From positions 4,015,501 to 4,079,500 of the forward strand of contig CM032124.1 of assembly GCA_018894105.1 (NCBI GenBank): a stretch of 64,000 bases of DNA. Reading direction: 5' to 3'. The notes below the pieces were generated by a model. The model was not told where the DNA came from, ran no database searches, and was given only the letters and a program-made list of their open reading frames with translations. Made by a program: the position numbers and the translations under genes. The stretch comes from Jacaranda mimosifolia (taxonomy: Eukaryota; Streptophyta; Magnoliopsida; Lamiales; Bignoniaceae). Below, piece by piece: positions 35,964 through 48,929 of this stretch. Within the stretch, counting starts at the first letter, position 1, and every line of letters starts with the position of its first letter.

Positions 35964-36965
35964 GATCCGCCACCCCCCCTCCCAAAAAAATAGAATCTGA
36001 TCCCCAAATTCTCATCTTCGACTTGAAGAATTCGGTTAACAGCAATGCATATGCGGGTCTTATTCCTAAGTTGCCTCGATCAAATGTTAACTCATCCCAT
36101 AGCCACATTAAACATCATCCAATGCCTAATGACGTTTATGTCACTAAGATCTTTAAGAATCTCCACCATCTAGGTTTTCTCAACATATCCATTCTTGTTA
36201 ACGCATGTGGTGCCACCTTATTTTTCTGGAGTTGTCTAGTAATCCCAAAAGTTATGGTTTCGTTATCTGTGGTCACTTAAAGTTTTCTCCTGATTTTCAT
36301 GGTCGAACTTATAGGAAGTAAGTTAAACTATCCCAATAACGAGTTTTAAACCTTCTTTGTGATCCCATGAAAGTACTGAGCATCTTATGCTTCCTTTTGA
36401 TGAGGTAATCTTTATGAAATTAAACTTTTCCTTGTTTTCATCTTGACCCAAAACTTTTAAAGTCAAATAATAAAAACTTATAAAAATATTATTAAATGAA
36501 TAATACCAACAATACGATTTCTAAGGGTGTTACAGATCCCCCCCCTAAAAAAAATCTGATCCCCAGATTGTCATCTTCGATTTGAAGAATTCAGTTAACA
36601 GCAGTGCATATGCGGGTCTTATTCCTAAGTTGCCTCGATCAAATGTTAACTCATCCCATAGCCACATTAAACAGCATCCAATGCCTAATGACGTTTAATT
36701 TACTAAGATCTTTAAGAATCTCCACCATCTGGGTTTTCTCAACATATCCATTCTTATTAACGCACGTGGTGCCACCTTATTTTTCTAGAGTTGTCTAGTA
36801 ATCCCAAAAATTATGGTTTCATTATCCGTGGTCACTTAAAGTTTTCTCCGGATTTTCATGGTCGAACTTATAGGAAGTAAGTTAAACTATCCCAATAACG
36901 AGTTTTAAACCTTCTTTGTGATCCCATGAAAGTACCGAACATCGTATGCTTCCTTTCGATGAGGT
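35840..36965. repeat. Tandem duplication across the LTR/internal junction
   Basis: The end of the left LTR plus the adjoining internal sequence (about 35840-36410) is repeated at about 36412-36965, including GGGTGTTACAGATC, the C-run with AATCTGATCCCCA, and GTGCATATGCGGGTC-like phrases (35941-36060 versus 36510-36620). The element thus has two copies of its LTR edge and polypurine-tract area. Confidence 0.85.
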
Positions 36966-37718
36966 AATCTTATGCGCACATCATCACATGTCATTTCAAT
37001 ACTCATGGTTCTCCATTACATCCCAATAAAGCACCTATGGCTATTTAATAAATCACAAAACCACTATAGCAATAACGATCATTATCACCACAAGTTCATA
37101 TATTTCTATGTATCTGACTACAGGTTCACAAAAACTATACATACCAGATATAGTCACGGACAATCCATCTATTGTTCCTCAATTTGCATTTGAGAAATAT
37201 AGTCAAAATATGTGGAATCAACTCATTTCTGATGTTTAAAACTTATATAGTACTCTCAACTACTCGTTTCCTCTTATCCTTTGGAGCTCATTGGCTCGAG
37301 TTCCTCAACTCATTTATTCTATTTGAGCACTTTGCATTTCAACTTATTTCTGAGGTAAACCATTAGCTTATACAACTTGGATTAAAGTTTTCCATCCTTG
37401 TGATACGTATACCTATCCTTTACTTATTCCACCAACCACTGAATACAGTAATTTCATTTTCAAACTCAGAGCATTTGTCAATCTTAGATTGAACCAAATC
37501 ATACCTGCCAGTACATTCACAATCTGAATTTTTTTTCCTACTCTTAAACGAGATCTCTGCTTCATTAAAGCAATCACCATTTCAATAATCCTAAACATAA
37601 GCAAGATAGTTTTGTCCTATGACTTAAGTTTTCCCAAGGCATATGGGGAACATTCTCGTATAACCAAATTTTCTTTACAAGGCATATATGTACCGAGCAT
37701 TTCCTTAGTTGATTTCAC

Positions 37719-37952
37719 CTAAGCACTTATTATCTGGAAAGGCCCTAAATACACCATTGGTACCAATTGGAAAAATTCCAAAAACTTTTTTACTTGATAT
37801 ATCTTCTTGTCGTACTTAATTGTTCGTAACCTTAATAGGATCATTCCCTTAATGTTCACAAGACCATAGCCCAAACACATATGTAATATGGCTAATTCCT
37901 CAATTCTAAGCAGTTTAAAGGTTCCAACAAGATCCTTATAAGCCAATCCCAA
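37719..37952 (-). pseudogene. Possible integrase C-terminal remnant
   Basis: A 77-codon minus-strand ORF ends with VYLGPFQIISA, resembling the PRYIGPFEIL stretch near the C-terminus of gypsy integrases. Nothing upstream is convincing, so this is a weak call; the position, between gag and the 3' LTR, is right. Confidence 0.35.
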
Positions 37953-39262
37953 TAATACTATCCTGATTCATAATGTTTGCATTACAAGTAAAAGACAGTT
38001 CTTGGCCCACCTTTCTCCTCGAGTTTCCCATTCTGTAGTATCCTTTCCTTATCTTCAATTTCAAACAACCCAAACATACGCATTAAATTAAATAGCTTAT
38101 GAGAAAAGACATCCCAATTCTCAAAACTCTATGAATCTTGTCGAGATCTTATTATTGTTTTGCTAATCCTGATCAGTGATGCAAGGTCCTTCACAAAAGT
38201 AAGTAGATACTCATTTCCTTTGTTCATCAAGTTTACTTGATAGTCCAATTTTCTCGCCATTCCTTAATCCAAACTCTTACGTTTTATTTATATGATTCTT
38301 CTAGTGAATGGGGTAAAACTCTAGAATTTCTTGAAACTATCCTTCTTATGGTTTCTGCTGTACCCCCAAAATTACTAACTTCATTTGCTTATCAATAGGG
38401 TTATAAGGTTCTTCGAAAAACTTTGGAGGATTGAAACAAAGAAACTGCTCCAATGCCAGATCTTTAGCTATCTGATTGACAACTCCTGTTTCACCACCTG
38501 GCTAATGGTCATGCTGTCTGAATCTCTGTTCCACTTGATGAACAGGTTTTGCCGATGGATCTATAATCGGTTGGTCAATCGGAGGAGTTTGTGAAACTTC
38601 CTCGTCCAGCAAAGGTTGTTGGTAGGCAAGTACTTCCCACCTAAGAGCTCGTGGTACATTAGCCACGTCGAACAGGTAGCCTTTCCCTACGACCTGCTCT
38701 TGCCGATACAGGTGTGTTCGTGCTTCCATGGGATGCCATTACACCTGATACTTCTTAAGTATTTAACCGTGGGTCATGAATTGTGAAACAATACCTCAAT
38801 CCTTAACCATTTTGAATTTCTCAAGTTTACTCAGGGTAAAAGAAGAGAAATATAAATTTAACAAAATTCAATAATATTGTAGCAATAAAAGAAGGGGAAT
38901 CCATTGTTAATATTCGAGGGTAGAATTTATGTATATATCGGATTAGAGTTATACATTAGTACATACACGGTTCAAAGTGTCAAGATGGCTAAGCTAACTA
39001 TCTGTCTGATCGAAACCAAAATGATAAAGCGAGTATAGAGATTACCCCATACATCTAGATAACCCAGCCAACACTATGCGTCCTGGTGGTCGGAAGTTAC
39101 TACCACCCGATATACATCTGTACAAACATATCTTCCCAAATTATCTAGCTCTAATCCTCCATATTAGTGATAACAGACTCGATATCTGCCACTCAAAAAC
39201 TTAGGTGGAACCTTCAACCACCTGTTTTTCCTTATCCTCTTGAGCCCTTGTGGTTGTCTATT

Positions 39263-39835
39263 TAGGTTTAGGGAATTCTTTGAGGAGATGCGAATCGCTG
39301 CCGCACCTTATGCACCTTCCTAGCTTCTTCCAGTAGTTAGATTCCTCGTGATTTAAAGCTCTACAAAATCAACAACCTCTTTTTGGTGTCCCAGTTTGGA
39401 CCTTCTGTCATTTCCTACCTGAATCACTTTCCTTATTTGCAGCGATTTTCAGTTCAAAAACTTTCCTTCGCCTGCCCTTTTTGTCATAGATAGATACTTC
39501 AAGAGGTTCGTGTTCCATCTATAGGGCTCTCGCTAAGGCTTCCTCGAAGTTAAACTGTTTGTAAGGCGCAAGGGTTTGTTGTATCTCCGATCTCAATCCT
39601 GTAACAAATTCTCCATCTTATATTCTCTTCTTCTCGATATTTCCAGTGCATATCAAATCAACCTATTGAATCTTGCTTTATATTGCCACACTGTCATATC
39701 TCCTTGGATAAGACTCTTAAATTCTTGTGTTCGAGCATCTCTTACTTCTCGAGGTATGAATCTATCCATAAATTCCCATACAAAGTTGTCCCAAGTATAA
39801 GGTATCTTCTTCTGCTCCCATCGTTCACTTACCAA
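39263..39835 (-). pseudogene. Gypsy gag remnant with altered zinc knuckle
   Basis: 39653-39835 on the minus strand encodes a retrotransposon gag segment: WEQKKIPYTWDNFVWEFMDR, RFIPREVRDARTQEFKSL, MTVWQYKARFNRL. Downstream, at about 39275-39325 in reverse complement, a knuckle-like GRCIRCGSDSHLLKEF follows CX2CX4HX4C but has Phe in place of the last Cys. Intervening frames are broken. Gag normally packages the element RNA; here it is inactive. Confidence 0.8.
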
Positions 39836-40916
39836 GGTCCACCATTGTCATGCAGCTCCTTCCAACATATAGATGGCGAATATAAGTTTGAGGTTATCTG
39901 GGTAACCTAACATCTGAAAAATATCTTCAATCTCCCTAATCCAAGCTTCTGCCTATTTGGTAGTCCGATTCACCCATAAACATTAAGGGATGGAACTTAA
40001 GGAAATATGCTAAAGTCCCAAACTCCGCAGGCTCTTCGCTTCTCTCAGGACTATCTATCTAACTTTGTTGCTAACATATTACATTTATCTATTCTATATC
40101 CTCTCCTCTTGCTGTTGAATGTACCCATAGGTCTCGTGTCCCTTCTTCAACATTCATTGGACGTCTCCATTACTAGGTATCTTTTTTTGAATTTTCTCGA
40201 CCAGAAGAAAGCGTTGGGGTTAGTTTTGGTGACGCCATTCAGTGGGTTGGAATCTTCTCAATAGTAAACTGCACTTATCTGCAATGATTTAAATGGAATG
40301 TTTTATCAGCTAAATTACAGTCATTGTTAGTTCTTGATGCGCAAGGGTCAGGATATATATATATATATATATGAAAAATCATTTAGTATTCTACAATTCT
40401 AACAAAGATTTCATCGCTCTTATCCTCTTCGCGTTCTCATTCCTATCTTAAGCAATTCCAAAGTCAAGCTTAACATTCACTAACCAAGAATTTCTTATCT
40501 GAAGATCATATCCTAGTATACCCCAAGCATCCTATAACTCAAGTATACACATTTACAATGTGTCCATAATCAAGCTTATTTCCTACAGTCCGAGAATCAT
40601 ATCCTACGATCATATTCTACAATAACTCAAGTTTTCCTTATCCCAAGTGTTTACATCCCAGATGATTCCCGATTCAAATTTAATCTCTACTAAATCCATC
40701 GATTCCAGTCACAAAAATCATTCACATATTAACCTAGGCCATCGACTTCTGTATGTCCATTGGCCGTCCTGTAATGCATAACTTCCTTTATCAATATAAA
40801 ATAAATCAAATTCACCTCATATCTTTGAATCACATAGAATTTCTCAACATATGCAAAACATCCAAGGGTCGTATCCTAGGATCCTGTCCTAGTGTAGCTC
40901 GGGTTTCCAAACCCAA

Positions 40917-40928
40917 GCTCTGATACCA
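40917..40928 (-). other. Primer binding site of the gypsy element
   Basis: Minus-strand TGGTATCAGAGC, complementary to the 3' end of plant initiator tRNA-Met, four bases inside the right (5') LTR. It fixes the element's orientation. Confidence 0.88.
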
Positions 40929-40932
40929 TGCC

Positions 40933-43900
40933 TATGGCACCCCACTTGGGATATAGCCCGCAAGGCGGAATGCCACTCAATTCAGACCTATTAGCATGCA
41001 ATAACATATCCGATAGGCCCAAAAAAATTTCACATATCTCCAATGGACAATAACAATTCGCAGCATGCATCAAACTTAATGCGGAATTAATATCAGAGTA
41101 CTATATACCATATTATCATTTCAATAGTAATTAAAACCAAAATGTCGTCTCTAGTATCAAAACTACATGCCATAAGTCTTAATTCAACCTAACATATTAC
41201 AACATCTCTAACCTAAGATATCCAAGGGTGAATTCATATATATATATATATACACATACATTCATCAAAATACTATTACAAATCATATCCTTGTCAGTTC
41301 TGCCATTGATCAGTGTACCATATCTCATACTTGCTTGAGAGAAATCAAATGACATATGAGGGTGAGGCTTAAGGACTCATTGAAGGATAATAAGTAACAG
41401 TACAAGGATCTGTCAAAGAATCAATAACTTAGCAGAACACTACTGGCATGAATAAACAAGGAAAGCATTAATGCCAAATCAAGAATGTTTCAAACAATTA
41501 GTCACTGCAAGTTCGAAGACTGTGACCATCGGCTCATCGACATGGTCGTCTCGATCGATCCTGCTCGAAAGGTTTAGGGACATCTCAACCGATCACAGTT
41601 GGGAGGAATTTCTCCGATCGTGTTGGGAGATTTATGGACATCTCAACCAATCCCAGTTCGGAAGAAATTTACTATTGGCTTGTATGGCCAGGGACATCAT
41701 CCCGATCTAGACTTGGAAACCACTCTAGCTTTATTGCTCCTTGAGCAGAGTACAATTAAGAATAGCAAACCCAATCACATATGCAACTTAACAAAATAAA
41801 CATAGCATACATATCAGAATACCCTTATACCCTCGTAACAATTCATCAATCCAATCATATCATTTCAATATTAACACTGGCTCAAGCACAACAGCTTGGC
41901 AATAACACTGGCTTAAGCACAACAGCTTGGCAAGGCACTCGGCCCATCAATTATCCTATACAAATCTTTCAGTACAACCAATCAGTACATTCAATCAATT
42001 GATAGCCAACAAGGTGGAAATAATAGCAGTACGTTCAATCAATCGATAGTAGGCAGAAATAATGAACTTCACAATACGATTTCAATAATGCCATTACGGC
42101 GAACAATGATAGACAAAATCAATCAAGGAATCCAACACGGCTAAACAACAATAGATGGTACGGATTCAATCTAAGCGATAACATATGAAACAATGAAATG
42201 TTCATGTTCATGGTGCCAGAACAGTAATAATCAATTGATTCAAAACGGTTTCGTTACACGATTTAACAACGGTACGATTCACAAGTTCAACAATTAGCGG
42301 TATTAAATAAACGATAATCAAGTCATTGGAACCTTACAAGGTTTAGAAATTAGCAATAAATAATAACGATAGTCAAAACCATAGAATCTCATAGGGTTCA
42401 GAAAGCAACAATAACAGATAACGATAGTCAAGACAATAGAACCTCACAGGGATCAGAAAGCAACAATAATCGATAATCAATTTAGATGTCAAGTGATAGA
42501 ACCTCACAAGGTTCAACAATTAACGAATAGCTGAAATCAAAACAATAAACCACAATGGGAGACCCTCACAGGGTTTTCAAAATGGAGAACAAACAGATTC
42601 AATCAATACAAGCACTGAAGCGATAGGCCCTCACCTTAATAATCTTGAAAGTACAAGTCAAAGCTTACTGGTCTGCTGGGTCCAACTCCTCATCACCTAA
42701 CCAAAAGATAGGTTCCGGTCAAATTCCTTATTCGACCCTATAATACAATTATATGCTTAATAGTCTAAAATTGATAATCACTCGATTAATACAATAATTA
42801 GGGTTCATTCATCTTAAACATCACTAAATGTGCAAATCACGTCGATCTTGATAAAAGATTAATATTGGGCTCCTAAATCATCCAGTTGATCTTGTCACAA
42901 CATACTAAATCGATAACAATGGTCCAATATCCCTTAAAACTCCCAATTAACTCAAATTTATCACATGATAATACAAATTTGAGTTCACTAAACTTATAAT
43001 GGTACATGCATGACCCAAATCTTGGTTCTATATCATCTCAATTGACCTAATTATTGCCACTTAGGTTCTAAATTTATAAAATGAGGGTTTCTCCACCTAA
43101 TTAACCTAATTAATCAAAGATTATTATGCGATATGACCAAATTTAGGTCCATTAACTTATGTAATTATATGCATGTCTAAATTTTTCCCGATCAATTCTC
43201 ATATTTTTTGTTTGTACAATATATCACAAGGTTTGGAGGTATATACATACACATGCATACAATTACAACCTAAATCCCACCATTTACCCAATATCTCCTT
43301 ATCGAAGCCTCAGAATTACAATCAGCTTGCGGGCATGTGATCACCGTAATGAGACGAAGATTCTGTCATGTTGCCGCCGTCACCGAAAAAGCTCACCACC
43401 ACCACCACCGAAAGATGCGCCTTAGCTCCGAATCAAACCCCCCAATCAATTCCTTGTTTAGTTGTCGAATTAACTGTCAATTGGCCAAAAAACAGTCAGC
43501 CGGCCACCAACGCTGTCGTGCTGATTTTTGTCAATTTAGCCCACTCCGATGGTTGTTTTCCGAAATTGAAGATAGCTACACCACCCTTGAGCTAAACCCA
43601 ACAAAGCGCAGTACTTGGTCGTGAGTTTTTGTCGATGAAAAATGAAAACCCATCACCTCCGCCAAGGTCGAATTTTTGAGCTAAATTTTTTGGTTGTTCC
43701 ACCGGTGGGCTGTGCAAGATATGGGTAAATTCGTGTTCTGTGAGAAGAAAAGAAGAGGTTTGGCTACCGAAGGAGGGAGTTCGCTGGAGAGAGGGGAGAG
43801 TGGTTTCGGTGGGGAAGATGATGAAAATGGGGGTGAAATTGAAAACTCAATATTTATAAAATTGATCTTTTCTTATTCGCAGATTGACCCCCAAAGTTTA

Positions 43901-44158
43901 ATCCAGTTTTCAACTAAGTCCTTCAAAATTTGACCCACTTCAATTTCAGCCCCTAGACTTATATAGAACTTGACATTTACCCCTATGACCGAAAATAATT
44001 CCAATTGGACCCTCAAAACTCTTCAATGTATTGAAATTAAACTTTTCCTTGTTTTCATCTTGAGCCCAAAACTTTTAAAGTCAAATAAAATTAATAAAAA
44101 CTTATAAAAATATTATTAATTTAATAATACCAATAATACGATTTCTAGGGGTGTTACA
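40933..44158 (-). repeat. Right (5') LTR of the gypsy element
   Basis: About 3.23 kb, collinear with 32773-35963. Its outer end reads TATGGCACC where the left copy has TGTGGCACC. The minisatellite counts differ from the left LTR: fewer 30-bp units, more 57-bp units. ORFs such as those near 43337 are incidental. Confidence 0.9.
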
Positions 44159-44163
44159 GTCTT

Positions 44164-46589
44164 AAACTTCGTAGCTTTGAGAATTCCAACACATTTGACC
44201 TATTGCTTCTAAAATAACTTGCTAATCACTGGACCAAACAAACAACATAATATATGACTTGTACAAATCAAAATATAATTATTGTTAATATCTTGTTAAT
44301 AAGTTAGTATTTGAAATTTTTAAAAAAAATTATAAAAAAAGAATAATTATTCATTTAATATTTGTATAATTTTTCCTTCAACCTAATAAAATACATAATT
44401 TATTATTTATAACTATAACCTTAGATTTTGTGCTTATTATCGTAATATATATTATTTGTATATACAAACATACACACATTATAAATATTAGTATATGCTA
44501 ATATTTATAGGAATAAATATTATACATACATATATAGCAATTTATGTGAATGTACTAAATATACATCGACTAATATATAATATTTTTTATATAAGTATTT
44601 ATATTTACTGATAATATATGTATGTATAATGCATATATATTATTATAACATGTACATATATATTAATTATTTCTCATCTTCTATGTTTTTATAAGAATAT
44701 TATTCTTATTTTATTTCTTCGTGCAGATATACATACACTTGTAAATGTTCAGTTATTTTAATGTAATAAAGATATTTAATAATTATATATTTATATATAT
44801 ATATTACATAGTATATCTAGAGGTGTTTTAACAGTAAAAATATATAAATATACATGAATATGTAATTCGATATATTTCTATATTTTAAATATAATTAATT
44901 ATCTTTAAACATTTATCAAAACAAACTCAATATTTTATTGCTTCAATAAGTGTTACATAAATCTTATGCTTTCATACTACAAAACTATGTAAACAAATAA
45001 AATTTTACATTTTTTTACTAATTATTGATCAAAAAAAATTTTGTTACTAATTAGTGATCACCACATCAATGACTAACAGAAAATTTGATCACACATTAGT
45101 GTCCAAAAAATAATTTGGTCATTATTTAGTAAGAGAAATAGTGACTGCTCTATGCAATCAAATATCAGTGATTGGGAAAAGTTACTAATTAGTAATTAAA
45201 TCAGTGGCTAATTAGTTAGAGTCACTAATTAGTGACTAAATTCGTGACTTAGATAAAAAAAAAATCAGTCATTCACCAAATCAATGACTGCAAAAAAGTT
45301 ATCACTAATGGGGTCACTAATTAATCACTAATTTTTTTTCAGAAATTATATTTGAATCAATTACTAATCAGTTGTTAACTGGTCATTTATTAGTGACCGC
45401 ATCATAGTGAATATAGTGTATGATCACTGAATTGCAGTCACTAAAGCTCAATTTTCTTTGTACTAGTGGTTGTAGGTGAATAGTCTGAGTATACATATAT
45501 ATTTGAAGTTAATTAAATGGTTGTGCTCAATTTTGATCAGCAATTAAGAAACTATATAAAGAGATTAAGTTATTACTACATTAGTAAGAGTGGCATCATC
45601 TCAAGTGTTATGTTATATTATCAATTTTTTATGATTATCATCATTTAAATTTAGAAGCAATAAATCAATTTATACAAATATTTAGATTTTTTTCAACATA
45701 ATATATAACTAAAGAATTAGGTGAAAAAAGCAATAGATCTAAAAGTTATAGTTATAATACTGAGGAAATTTTGAAGAATCAGGGTTGTAGATGAAGGAAA
45801 TTAATGAATATAAAGTTATTGTTAGTTGACTTTTTTATCTTTAATTGGTGATTAACTTTATAAGTAGTAATGTAGCACACTTAGTTATCATTATGTAGTA
45901 TTAATGCTAACATTAACAAGTTATATCATTAGTTAGGAAACTAACCGGAGGGACAATATTTTAAAATAGCATAGTAAAAAATTAACATATATACTTTAAT
46001 TGTTTAGCAACTCCTCACTTATTTTAAAGCAAGCACTAATCATGTATATTTCACATATAAAGTAAACGTATCCCCTGCGAATGGCTTGACATCTGACCTA
46101 CATTTTTTATTATTTTATAAACTCTTAAACATTATATAAGATATTTTGATAAGCTTATAAGCTCACCCAAACACTCTCTATATTAAATAGTTCGGCACTC
46201 CTATTTCTTCTCAATTAAAGGATCATGCATAATATTACGTACTAGGTCAGACTCTGGATTCATAGAATATAATTAATCTAACATTTTTATCTTTGATCCA
46301 TCCCCTTAAAAAGGAACTTCGTACGTTAATTCTTTAACACTAATCCAAACCAACGTTCACGCATGGAAATATGAAATCTAGTGCCACTCTTTTTGTTGCT
46401 CTTTTGGCTTCGTCATTGCACATGCATTGGACGAATTACATTAAAATTGTACATTACACACTAAAAACGTCATATAAATAGTATTATAGTAACATTTTTA
46501 CATTTGATAGCATTTTTTAAGAGTGTTATTTATGGCGTAGATAAAGGTATGCATGTTACTATTTTTCCTTTGTTGTGGTATTAATCAAA
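44164..46589. other. AT-rich intergenic DNA with a CACTA-like end
   Basis: No gene. 44990-45470 is full of ATTAGTGACTAAATT and TCACTAATT repeats and ends at 45468 with TTTCTTTGTACTAGTG, the reverse complement of CACTAGTACAAAGAAA, a CACTA-type terminus with subterminal repeats. The opposite end was not found. Confidence 0.45.
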
Positions 46590-46862
46590 ATTTCAATAAA
46601 AAATGCATTAAGTGACATTAAAATGTCACAAAAAAAGTGTATTAAATGGCATTTCAAAAAGCCATTAAAAATATATTGAAATGACATATTAATATGCCAT
46701 AAAAAATACATAAAATGATATGTTAAAATGCTATATAAAAATATAGTTGAATAATTTGCCAATATGCCACCAAAAAACATGTAGTGGTATATTAAAATAC
46801 CACAAAAAATTTGTTTAAATAATATACATGCCACAAAGAAATGCAATATATGACATCTAAGG
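46590..46862. repeat. Degenerate tandem array, unit about 31-36 bp
   Basis: About seven units, each with a core like GCCATAAAAAATA followed by ATGACAT or ATGGCAT. Degenerate inverted symmetry (GACATTAAAATGTC) occurs within units. The 105-aa minus ORF across it is a repeat artefact. Confidence 0.6.
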
Positions 46863-47064
46863 TGCCCCAACTGCACCCCTATGACTTGAACTATTAACGT
46901 ACCCTAGTTAATAACCTTCTCAGAGATTCGAACCTATGATCAACCTATTCAAATAAATAAAAGCTTAAAATTACCCATTAAATTGGTAATATATATGTAT
47001 AGTAAAAAATATTTATTTATATATTTTCTTAATTATTTACATACATTTGTTTGGATATATTATA

Positions 47065-48920
47065 GGGTGAATTACAGCTACCTTTCCTGAGGTTTGGCAT
47101 AATTACAAAAAAAAACCTTGTTGTTTTGAAAATTACAAATACCCCCCTGAACTTAATTGACGTCCAACATTTCAGCCAATCCGTTAGGGTTTTACTGTAC
47201 AGCCGTTAAAAAATTTGGGTAAAATTCCAAAAATGCCCTTAGGCTAACTAATGACATCTTTGACCTGGTTTGACTTTTTTAAGTGGACAAAAATACCCTC
47301 AGGAGTGGTATTGTAAGATTTTTAATTGGTTAAGTGTGTATTTGTTTTTGTTTTTTTTTTTGTTTGAGGTCTTAAATGTAAAAAAAGAAAGAAGAATCCA
47401 GGGTGAATTTAAAATAGTAAATGTATTTAAGGTAATTTAATTATGTTCAATTTAATTTAATCAGTAAGAAAAATTAAAAATATAAATCAAATCTATCGTC
47501 TTGAACATATAATTTTAATAATTGAAATGATATATTCAATAGTATTAAAAATAATACGCATATCTAAAATAATTTAATTAAATTTATATCATTAAAATAT
47601 AACATATTAGATTATGTTAAATATAAATTTATGTTATTAAAATTATCTGATAATATTAAAATAGTAATATATATTTATATAATATTTTAATTGAATTCAA
47701 TTCAATTTAACTAAAAGTAAAACAAGTAAAAAACTAAAATAAATTAAATCTATCATGATAATATATTTTTAGTAATTTTTAAAATTAAAAAATGATAATG
47801 ACATGTAACACCCCTAGATTTGGCATTTTAGAAAGTAAGATTTAAAAATTAAAATATTTATTCAATGAAAATTTTGGGGCTCAAAACACAAATAAGAAAA
47901 GACTTGATTATAAGAATTTTGAAAGTTTTGGTGGTCAACAAAATTAATTTTGATCAACTGGGTCAATAGAGTCATTAACTAGTTTGAGGACTTAATTGAA
48001 ATTGAGGAAAAAAAATTTGGGGTCAATGTGAGGCACTCAGAGAGTTAAAAGGATTCAATTGGAATCTGAGAGGAAGTATTGGGGTGGAAATTACAATTTC
48101 AGAGAGTTGAAAAATATATACACAAGAGCCCTTCTATTGTATCAAATTCTTCCATGCTTACCGTCACCATCCTCTCCAACCAGCACCTCTCCGACATTGG
48201 AAAAACTAGCAACCAAGTAACCATTCTCTTTTTCTCATCACAAGGAACACATCGGTACCAAATTTTCCTAAAAACAACCAGCAACTTGCCGAAAATTAAG
48301 CTCCAAACGGAGCCTCACGGCGGTGGTGACATGTTGCTTAGTTCCGACTACGGAAACTCATAAACAAGGAGTGGGTTTTGATAGACTCGATGAGAGGAGT
48401 GTAATGGTGGTTTCAATTTTGTAATTTGACCAACGGAGAAGGAGAATGGTAGGTGGAGGCGCGTGGTGGAGTTGAGCGATTTTGCTTGAAATTGGCCAAC
48501 GAAGTGAACGGGAAAGTTGAAATTGATTTGGGGGTTTGATAGAACGCAACAAGGCGCACCTTCTGGTAGCAGCAAAACCCAGTTTCGGTGGAGGTGCACT
48601 GCAACTGTTCGGCAGGCAGCGGCAGTGGCAGTGGCAGCGGTCCGGCGGAAATTGAAGGTGATAAAAATATATCAAATAAACCCTCGTAAATTCAAAAATA
48701 TTACAAATAGGTCCAAGGGTATTTTTGTCTTTTGATATTTCTAATTAATTTTCTTTTTTTAAAAAAAAAATTTTAACGGAAGGGCATTTTGATCATTTTA
48801 CACATTCCGTCAGCATTACATTTAGATCCCAAAGTTCAGGGGGGTATTTGTAATTTTCAAAACAACGAGAATTTTTTTGTAATTACACCAAACTTTAGGG
48901 GAGGTAGCTGTAACCCACCC
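47065..48920. mobile_element. Mutator-like element, 1,856 bp, carrying foreign sequence
   Basis: Flanked by the 9-bp direct repeat TATATTATA (47056-47064 and 48921-48929). Terminal inverted repeats of about 100 bp: left GGGTGAATTACAGCTACC, right in reverse complement GGGTGGGTTACAGCTACC, sharing TTTTGAAAATTACAAATACC. The middle begins at 47806 with TGTAACACCCCTAG, the start of a gypsy LTR, and continues with LTR-like and GC-richer DNA (48120-48660, for example GGCAGTGGCAGTGGCAGCGG). No transposase. It looks like a MULE that contains part of a gypsy LTR, by capture or by nested insertion and deletion. Confidence 0.85.
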
Positions 48921-48929
48921 TATATTATA

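Larger units (their letters stand above)
32773..44158 (-). mobile_element. Ty3-gypsy retrotransposon, 11.4 kb, both LTRs
   Basis: Element bounded by GTCTT on both sides (32768-32772 and 44159-44163), a 5-bp target duplication. LTRs at 32773-35963 and 40933-44158 (about 3.2 kb each, unusually long). In + orientation they begin TGTGGCACCCC (TATGGCACCCC in the right copy) and end GGGGTGTTACA. The element reads on the minus strand: primer site next to the right LTR, then gag remnants, then degraded sequence, then a G-rich tract next to the left LTR. The internal region is only about 4.97 kb and lacks recognisable protease, RT and RNase H, so the copy is defective. The LTRs differ visibly by substitutions and small indels, so insertion is not recent. 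Confidence 0.92.

Noticed and set aside
43337..43624. 95-codon ORF with His run
   Set aside because: Inside the gypsy LTR; its counterpart in the other LTR is not conserved as an open frame.
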